Below are positions 7,811-11,966 of a stretch of DNA of 11,966 bases, piece after piece. Under the pieces are notes generated by a model, which searched no databases, had not been told where the DNA came from, and saw nothing but the letters and a program-made list of their open reading frames with translations. The DNA is from an uncultured Bacteroidota bacterium. GTDB lineage: Bacteria > Bacteroidota > Bacteroidia > Chitinophagales > Chitinophagaceae. The DNA lies in NCBI GenBank assembly GCA_903913355.1, contig CAIWKU010000118.1, positions 1 through 11,966 on the forward strand, in the 5' to 3' direction. The translations under genes were made by a program, and so were the position numbers. How positions within the stretch are numbered: the stretch's first letter is position 1; each line of letters starts with the position of its first letter.

Positions 7811-8641
7811 ATGGAAATACGATTTCAAGCCAGCCCGAAAGAAGTAAAAGGAATGAGTACAGAAGAACTTCGTTCCAATTTTCTAATTCAGCAATTAATG
7901 CAGCTGGATACTTTGCGTCTTGTTTATTCACATTTTGATCGGGTGATTATTGGAGGCGTTAAACCGGCAGATAAAAAAGTGTCCCTGCCCAATGAACCTG
8001 AATTGAGGGCAGACTATTTTTTAGAAAGAAGAGAGATCGGGATCATTAATGTAGGCGGTGCAGGAACAGTTGAAGCAGATGGTATACATTACAATCTTGA
8101 AAAACTCGATGCATTGTATCTGGGAAAAGGAACAAAATCGGTTATATTTTCCAGTGTCTCCAAAGATAACCCTGCTGCTTTTTTTCTGATGTCAACAACG
8201 GCACACCAGGAGTACCCGAATGCGAAAATGAAAAAAGAAGAAGCTTCCCCGGTAGCATTGGGCGAAACAGCAACTGCGAATAAAAGAACCATTTATAAAT
8301 ATATTCATCAGGACGGGATTAAAAGTTGTCAGTTGGTAATGGGACTCACCGTATTAAGTGAAGGAAGCGTTTGGAATTCAGTTCCACCGCATACCCATAC
8401 CCGCAGAATGGAAGCGTATTTCTATTTTGACCTGCCCGAACAGCATCGCGTATTTCATTTGATGGGTGAGCCAACAGAAACCCGGCATATTGTAATGGCT
8501 AACCATGAAGCAGTGATCTCTCCACCCTGGTCTGTACATTGTGGACCCGGAACAACCCATTATGGATTTATTTGGGCGATGGCAGGTGAGAACTATACAT
8601 TCACCGATATGGATCCTGTAGCTATTGCAGAGATGCAGTAA
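7811..8641 (+). CDS. kduI: 5-keto-4-deoxyuronate isomerase
   Basis: A 276-residue cytoplasmic cupin-fold metalloenzyme that isomerises 5-keto-4-deoxyuronate (4-deoxy-L-threo-5-hexosulose uronate), formed from unsaturated galacturonate released by pectate lyases, to 2,5-diketo-3-deoxygluconate for KduD. The metal site of the family is intact: H194 and H196 in PPHTHTRRMEAY, E201 in the same motif, and H243 in PPWSVHCGPGTTHYGFIW. The length matches E. coli KduI (278) and the start is well placed. An overlapping reading frame over its first 130 bases is a shadow of this gene. The gene is followed by a perfect hairpin that faces the convergent yhcH-like gene. Presence of kduI and kduD beside uxaABC shows the locus handles lyase products as well as free uronates. 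Confidence 0.96.
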   Translation: MEIRFQASPKEVKGMSTEELRSNFLIQQLMQLDTLRLVYSHFDRVIIGGVKPADKKVSLPNEPELRADYFLERREIGIINVGGAGTVEADGIHYNLEKLDALYLGKGTKSVIFSSVSKDNPAAFFLMSTTAHQEYPNAKMKKEEASPVALGETATANKRTIYKYIHQDGIKSCQLVMGLTVLSEGSVWNSVPPHTHTRRMEAYFYFDLPEQHRVFHLMGEPTETRHIVMANHEAVISPPWSVHCGPGTTHYGFIWAMAGENYTFTDMDPVAIAEMQ

Positions 8642-8656
8642 GGAGTTGCCAAATTA

Positions 8657-8690
8657 AGTAAGCCACAGATTAGCATATCTGTGGCTTACT
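8657..8690. terminator. Shared hairpin terminator between convergent kduI and yhcH-like genes
   Basis: AGTAAGCCACAGAT (8657-8670) and its exact reverse complement (8677-8690) flank the 6-base loop TAGCAT, giving a perfect 14-bp stem. It begins 15 bases after the kduI stop and ends 34 bases before the stop codon of the convergent gene. A symmetric stem can end transcripts from both sides. Neither side has a strong T tract, so it may act partly as an mRNA 3' end stabiliser. Confidence 0.75.
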
Positions 8691-8724
8691 GATTGTAACC
8701 TGGTAGTAATAACAAAAGCCCCTC

Positions 8725-9177
8725 TTATATCTTCACTTTAATGACAAGCTTCTTAATCAGATCATCACCAATCATAGGAGCATGTACATCTTCCGGATAA
8801 AAAATGGCAAACTGGCCATCGGTTAATCCAAAAAACATATCCGGAGAATCATTATAAAACATAACATCTTTCTCGGGATTGTATTCTCCCCTGGGTGAAA
8901 TGCAGGTATTCCGTGGTTTCCAGCCAATGGTTTCTTTACCCTTGATACAAACCTGGATATCAATATGTGCATTATGACATTCAAATTTAGCCGTACTATC
9001 TGCTGCTGTGGTTCCCTGTTTATCAGATACGATACCACGGATATTATCACCATCAATGTCAAACTTGCCAATTTCTAGAGATAAAAGATCTGTACTAAGT
9101 ATATATGCAAACGCTTTTTCAAAAAGTGGATGAATGGAAATGTACTTCGAACTGTTTTGAATACTGTCAACTATCAT
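8725..9177 (-). CDS. YhcH/YjgK/YiaL (DUF386) family protein, possible sugar-acid anomerase
   Basis: A 150-residue protein of the YhcH/YjgK/YiaL family, a cupin-like single domain, close to the usual length (about 150). Family-typical positions are E66 and H68 in FECHNAHIDIQ (65-75), the GWKP segment near 85-88, FYPEDVHAP (126-134, His132) and the C-terminal KKLVIKVKI. These Glu and His residues are the likely metal ligands. E. coli YhcH (NanQ) is known to act as an N-acetylneuraminate anomerase that supplies the open-chain sugar to its aldolase. Here the gene follows kdgK by 48 bases on the minus strand and probably shares its transcript. By analogy it might speed ring opening of a uronate or keto-deoxy sugar acid, but that is inference; the family call itself is firm. 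Confidence 0.85.
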   Translation of the reverse strand: MIVDSIQNSSKYISIHPLFEKAFAYILSTDLLSLEIGKFDIDGDNIRGIVSDKQGTTAADSTAKFECHNAHIDIQVCIKGKETIGWKPRNTCISPRGEYNPEKDVMFYNDSPDMFFGLTDGQFAIFYPEDVHAPMIGDDLIKKLVIKVKI

Positions 9178-9225
9178 TTATAATAATTTTACAATCCTTT
9201 ATATTATCTGAAACTAAGCGAATGG

Positions 9226-10251
9226 TTATCGTTGTACACGACCAGAGCCATCCCCTTTCATCAATTCCTTTACTTCATTGAGCGTTGCATGATTCAGATC
9301 GCCAGGAATCGTATGTTTAATGGCAGAAGCAGCCACACCAAATTCAGCAGCTTCATTCATGGGCATACCGCTAACCAGACCATAAATAAACCCGCTCGCA
9401 AATGAATCCCCACTTCCTACACGGTCAACGATTCTTACTTCATACTGTTTGGAATGGTAAAATTCAGTGCCATCATATACCAGGGCACTCCATCCATTAT
9501 CGGAAGCACTATGACTTTCCCGTAAAGTAGAAGCAATGTATTTGAAACCGAACTTGGCTTTCATTTGCTGAAACACGTCTTTATATCCATCCAGATTCAA
9601 CTCACCCTTGGTTACATCTGTTCCTTTGCTGGTGAAACCAAGCGTGGTATCAGCATCTTCTTCATTACCGATACAAACATCCACATTTTGACAAAGACGG
9701 GTCATTACTTCCCTGGCTTTTTCTTTACTCCATAATTTTTTGCGATAGTTCAGGTCAATACTTGTCGTAATACCTTTTGCTTTGGCAGCTTTTAATGCAG
9801 CTTCTGTTAAAGCAGCCGATTTATCGCTAAGAGCAGGGGTAATACCGGTGGTATGAAACCAGCTGGCACCATCTAATATTTTATCAAAATCAAATTCACT
9901 GATATCCACATCAGCGATGGAAGCGCCGGCACGATCATAAATTACCTGGGAAGCACGCATAGAAGCCCCGGTTTCCAGGAAATAGATCCCCAATCGCTTA
10001 CCCCCACGGGCGATAAACTGGGTATCCACGCCATAACGGCGAATATGGTTAATCGCAGCCTGACCCAAGGCATTATCCGGAACTTTGGTTACAAAAACCC
10101 CGTTTAACCCATAATTGGAAAGGGCTACAGCCACATTGGCCTCACCTCCACCATAGGTAACATCAAAACTGTCGCTCTGAACAAATCTTTGAAAACCCGG
10201 GGTGGAGAGTCGCATCATGATTTCCCCCAGGGTGACTACTTTTTTAGACAT
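9226..10251 (-). CDS. kdgK: 2-keto-3-deoxygluconate kinase (PfkB family)
   Basis: A 341-residue cytoplasmic PfkB-family sugar kinase that phosphorylates KDG to KDPG with ATP, the step shared by both uronate branches. The N-terminal substrate-side motif YGGGEANVAVALS is at about 33-45, DLNYRKKLW at 166-174, IGNEED at 194-199, and the ATP/anion-hole signature VGSGDSFASGF at 278-288 with catalytic base Asp282 (a GSGD variant of the usual GAGD). IPGDLN near 315-320 is also typical of KDG kinases. It is a little longer than the E. coli enzyme (309). Transcribed away from eda, with the yhcH-like gene 48 bases downstream. Other PfkB sugar kinases such as fructokinase are possible by fold, but the gene context makes KdgK the strong choice. 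Confidence 0.92.
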   Translation of the reverse strand: MSKKVVTLGEIMMRLSTPGFQRFVQSDSFDVTYGGGEANVAVALSNYGLNGVFVTKVPDNALGQAAINHIRRYGVDTQFIARGGKRLGIYFLETGASMRASQVIYDRAGASIADVDISEFDFDKILDGASWFHTTGITPALSDKSAALTEAALKAAKAKGITTSIDLNYRKKLWSKEKAREVMTRLCQNVDVCIGNEEDADTTLGFTSKGTDVTKGELNLDGYKDVFQQMKAKFGFKYIASTLRESHSASDNGWSALVYDGTEFYHSKQYEVRIVDRVGSGDSFASGFIYGLVSGMPMNEAAEFGVAASAIKHTIPGDLNHATLNEVKELMKGDGSGRVQR

Positions 10252-10456
10252 AACAATCGTGTTTTATGAATAACTGGATGATTGAGAAAATATATTAATT
10301 AACTTGAAGGCCTTTGCAGCAAAGTTGTTTAATATTTACCCGAAAGAAAAGAAATAAGGGGTGATTTAGTGAATAAAAATACGCAATCGTTTGCGTAATA
10401 AAATATACGTGTTTTCTACATTTTCGGATAACATTGCTACACGAAAAACAGCCATA
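10252..10456. promoter_or_regulatory. Divergent control region between kdgK and eda
   Basis: These 205 bases lie between the starts of two divergent genes and contain no convincing CDS. They hold a perfect 13-base dyad CTTTGCAGCAAAG (10312-10324), a minus-strand -7-like CAACTTTG (10327 down to 10320) that could serve kdgK, the LacI-type operator at 10380-10397, and plus-strand -7-like TACATTTT (10417-10424) that could serve eda but lacks a well-spaced -33 element. Both transcripts probably start here. Confidence 0.5.
10380..10397. promoter_or_regulatory. LacI-family-type operator upstream of eda
   Basis: TACGCAATCGTTTGCGTA has perfect 7-base arms (TACGCAA and TTGCGTA) around TCGT, with the central CG and CAAnCGnTTG-like core of LacI-family sites. 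It starts 77 bases before the eda ATG, at a position suited to blocking a promoter or its -33 region. A 13-of-16 match occurs at 5252-5267. The class is inferred from symmetry and core. Confidence 0.65.
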
Positions 10457-11119
10457 ATGGAAAAGAAAGCAGCAATTATCGATTTAATCCCCCAACAGGG
10501 TATTCTCCCCCTTTATTTTTATAAGGATACTACCGTTAGTATCGAAGTCCTGAAAGCTTTATATGCAGCAGGTATCAGAGCAGTTGAATACACCAATCGC
10601 GGAGAAGCCGCTCTGAGCAATTTTAAAGAAATGCGCAAAGTATGTGATGCCGAATTACCAGGTATGTATCTGGGTATCGGCACAATCAAAAACGGAGAAA
10701 TGGCACAAACCTTTATAGATGCCGGAGCAGATTATATCATTTGTCCGGGTTTGGTTGAATCCGTTGCAGCCGTAGCTGATAAAAATAAAACCTTATGGGT
10801 ACCGGGTTGTATGACTCCCTCTGAAATTATTAAAGCAGAAACCCTGGGTGCCAGAATGATCAAATTATTCCCAGGCAATATTCTCGGTCCGGGTTTTCTT
10901 TCAGCAATCAAAGAAATCTTTCCGGGACGTTTGTTCATGCCTACCGGGGGGGTGGAATTGGATAGAGACAATATAGCCTCTTGGTTTAAAGCAGGGGTTT
11001 GTGCAGTGGGTATGGGTAGCAAACTGATCACCAAACAATTGCTCGAAGCAAAAGATTATGCACAAATAGTAACCGCCACAAAAGAAGTATTAGCGATTAT
11101 CCAGTCAATTAAATCCTGA
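10457..11119 (+). CDS. eda: KDPG aldolase (2-keto-3-deoxy-6-phosphogluconate aldolase)
   Basis: A 220-residue cytoplasmic class I aldolase that splits KDPG into pyruvate and glyceraldehyde-3-phosphate, the last dedicated step of the pathway. The Schiff-base lysine is K136 in MIKLFPG; E44 and R48 in VEYTNRG, GIGT at 73-76, WVPGCMTPSE (114-123) and PTGGV (162-166) complete the active site and phosphate site. Length agrees with E. coli Eda (213). The ATG at 10457 is chosen over an in-frame TTG at 10391 because the family homology begins at MEKKAAIIDLI, and the TTG lies inside the operator dyad. The transporter gene begins two bases after the stop, so the two are one operon. 4-hydroxy-2-oxoglutarate aldolase activity is a usual side activity of the family. 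Confidence 0.95.
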   Translation: MEKKAAIIDLIPQQGILPLYFYKDTTVSIEVLKALYAAGIRAVEYTNRGEAALSNFKEMRKVCDAELPGMYLGIGTIKNGEMAQTFIDAGADYIICPGLVESVAAVADKNKTLWVPGCMTPSEIIKAETLGARMIKLFPGNILGPGFLSAIKEIFPGRLFMPTGGVELDRDNIASWFKAGVCAVGMGSKLITKQLLEAKDYAQIVTATKEVLAIIQSIKS

Positions 11120-11121
11120 TC

Positions 11122-11966
11122 ATGACCACCGAGAAAATGGGTAAATATCGATGGACCATCTGTTCATTGCTATTCTTTGCTACCACGATCAACTATATTG
11201 ACCGCAGTGTGATTAGTTTTTTGAAATCTACGTTCACTGAAAATCTGCATTGGACTGATGGAGATTATGCCAATGTGGAAATAATTTTTAAAATATTTTA
11301 TGCGCTGGGTTTATTGGGTGCGGGGCACCTCATAGATAAACTCGGTACCAAAATCGGATATGCCCTGGCCACTTTTCTATGGAGCCTGGCAGGTATTGCA
11401 ACGGCATTGGTGAATACAGTAGGCGGATTTCAGATAGTGCGTGGTGCATTGGGTGTTGCCGAAGCAGGTAATTTTCCAGCTGCAATAAAAACAGTAGCAG
11501 AATGGTTTCCTAAAAAAGAAAGGGCATTGGCCACTGGTATCTTTAATTCAGGTGCAAATATAGGAGCCATCATTACGCCTTTAACCGTTCCTTTTATTGT
11601 GGCAAACTGGGGTTGGCAATGGGCATTTATACTTACCGGTTTGTTGGGTTTTATCTGGTTGATCTTTTGGTTTATACTCTATGAAATTCCTCGCAAACAC
11701 AAACATATTTCAGCAGCAGAATTGCGACTGATTGAAAGTGATAAGGATGAAGAAAAGGGCAGCGTAGCAGATGATACATTGCCTAAAATGTCATGGTCCA
11801 AATTATTAGGATTCAAACAAACCTGGGCATTCGCAATAGGTAAATTACTCACAGATCCTATCTGGTGGTTTTATATTTTCTGGCTTCCCGATTTTTTTGA
11901 GAGTATGTATCATATGAAAATTACAGCTGCCAGCTGGCCGGTTGCTACTGTATACCTGATTTCTAC
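11122..11966 (+). CDS. exuT: Hexuronate transporter, MFS anion:cation symporter family (3' end outside window)
   Basis: The first 281 residues of an inner-membrane major facilitator transporter, open to the last base. It most resembles ExuT, which imports galacturonate and glucuronate with protons. The short cytoplasmic N-terminus is followed by TM1 (about 11-31) with the INYIDRSVIS motif usual in this family. GHLIDKLGTKIGY (about 68-80) is the loop 2-3 MFS signature in modified form, and LGVAEAGNFPAAIK (about 109-122) with EWFPKKERALATGIFNSG (about 126-143) are hallmark segments of the hexuronate/anion:cation symporters. A charged, hydrophilic loop near 195-225 (KHKHISAAEL, DKDEEK) separates the two six-helix halves, and WFYIFWLPDFF follows in the second half. 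It starts two bases after the eda stop and shares its promoter. Precise substrate is inferred from context. Confidence 0.88.
   Translation, partial: MTTEKMGKYRWTICSLLFFATTINYIDRSVISFLKSTFTENLHWTDGDYANVEIIFKIFYALGLLGAGHLIDKLGTKIGYALATFLWSLAGIATALVNTVGGFQIVRGALGVAEAGNFPAAIKTVAEWFPKKERALATGIFNSGANIGAIITPLTVPFIVANWGWQWAFILTGLLGFIWLIFWFILYEIPRKHKHISAAELRLIESDKDEEKGSVADDTLPKMSWSKLLGFKQTWAFAIGKLLTDPIWWFYIFWLPDFFESMYHMKITAASWPVATVYLIS

Noticed and set aside
7708..7938. A 76-residue plus-strand reading frame over the kduD end and the kduI start
   Set aside because: It overlaps two well-supported genes in another frame and its product has no recognisable features.
9105..9120. TGCAAACGCTTTTTC, resembling the LacI-type sites
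   Set aside because: It lies inside the yhcH-like coding sequence, its right half departs from the dyad, and the codons encode ordinary family sequence.
10252..10263. AACAATCGTGTT, a short CG-centred dyad immediately before the kdgK start
   Set aside because: Arms are only 4 bases and the right half does not match the other operators; it could be a weak site but chance is as likely.
1..11966. CRISPR arrays, insertion sequences, tRNA/rRNA genes, phage or defence genes
   Set aside because: No regularly spaced repeats, transposase motifs, terminal repeats or tRNA-like cloverleaf sequences were seen; nearly all of the sequence is taken up by the metabolic genes listed.

Overview
The window is a hexuronate (pectin-derived galacturonate and unsaturated uronate) catabolic locus from a member of the Bacteroidota. 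The protein sequences look most like Chitinophagaceae-type relatives, but that placement is an impression from protein character and not a computed phylogeny. Supporting signs are the moderately AT-rich coding sequence, the lack of clear Shine-Dalgarno motifs before most starts, a promoter candidate resembling the Bacteroidota -33/-7 (TTTG / TAnnTTTG) type, and a gene set typical of pectin-degrading Bacteroidota.

Layout. Block A (+, 1-5219): the 3' end of a PL10-type pectate lyase, then uxaB (tagaturonate reductase), uxaA (altronate dehydratase) and uxaC (hexuronate isomerase). Block B (+, 5354-8641): a GapN-like aldehyde dehydrogenase, kduD and kduI. A perfect 14-bp hairpin (8657-8690) closes block B and faces block C. 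Block C (-, 8725-10251): kdgK (2-keto-3-deoxygluconate kinase) followed by a YhcH/YjgK/YiaL-family protein. Block D (+, 10457-end): eda (KDPG aldolase), then an ExuT-like MFS hexuronate transporter cut by the window end.

How the genes work together. Pectate lyase cleaves polygalacturonate to oligomers with unsaturated ends. Saturated galacturonate enters through the transporter and passes UxaC -> UxaB -> UxaA to 2-keto-3-deoxygluconate (KDG). The unsaturated end product, as 5-keto-4-deoxyuronate, passes KduI -> KduD to the same KDG. KdgK phosphorylates KDG and Eda splits KDPG to pyruvate and glyceraldehyde-3-phosphate, which the GapN-like enzyme may oxidise. The genes for the fructuronate/mannonate branch (uxuB, uxuA), an unsaturated glucuronyl hydrolase and a regulator are not in this window.

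Regulation. Two related LacI-type dyads lie before block B (5252-5267) and before eda (10380-10397), suggesting one shared regulator encoded elsewhere. The remaining intergenic gaps are short and hold little.

I see no CRISPR array, insertion sequence, tRNA, rRNA or phage gene. The pathway itself is well known. The points worth a second look are the GapN-like protein lacking the usual ALDH glutamate, the YhcH-family protein as a possible uronate anomerase, and the set of dyads.
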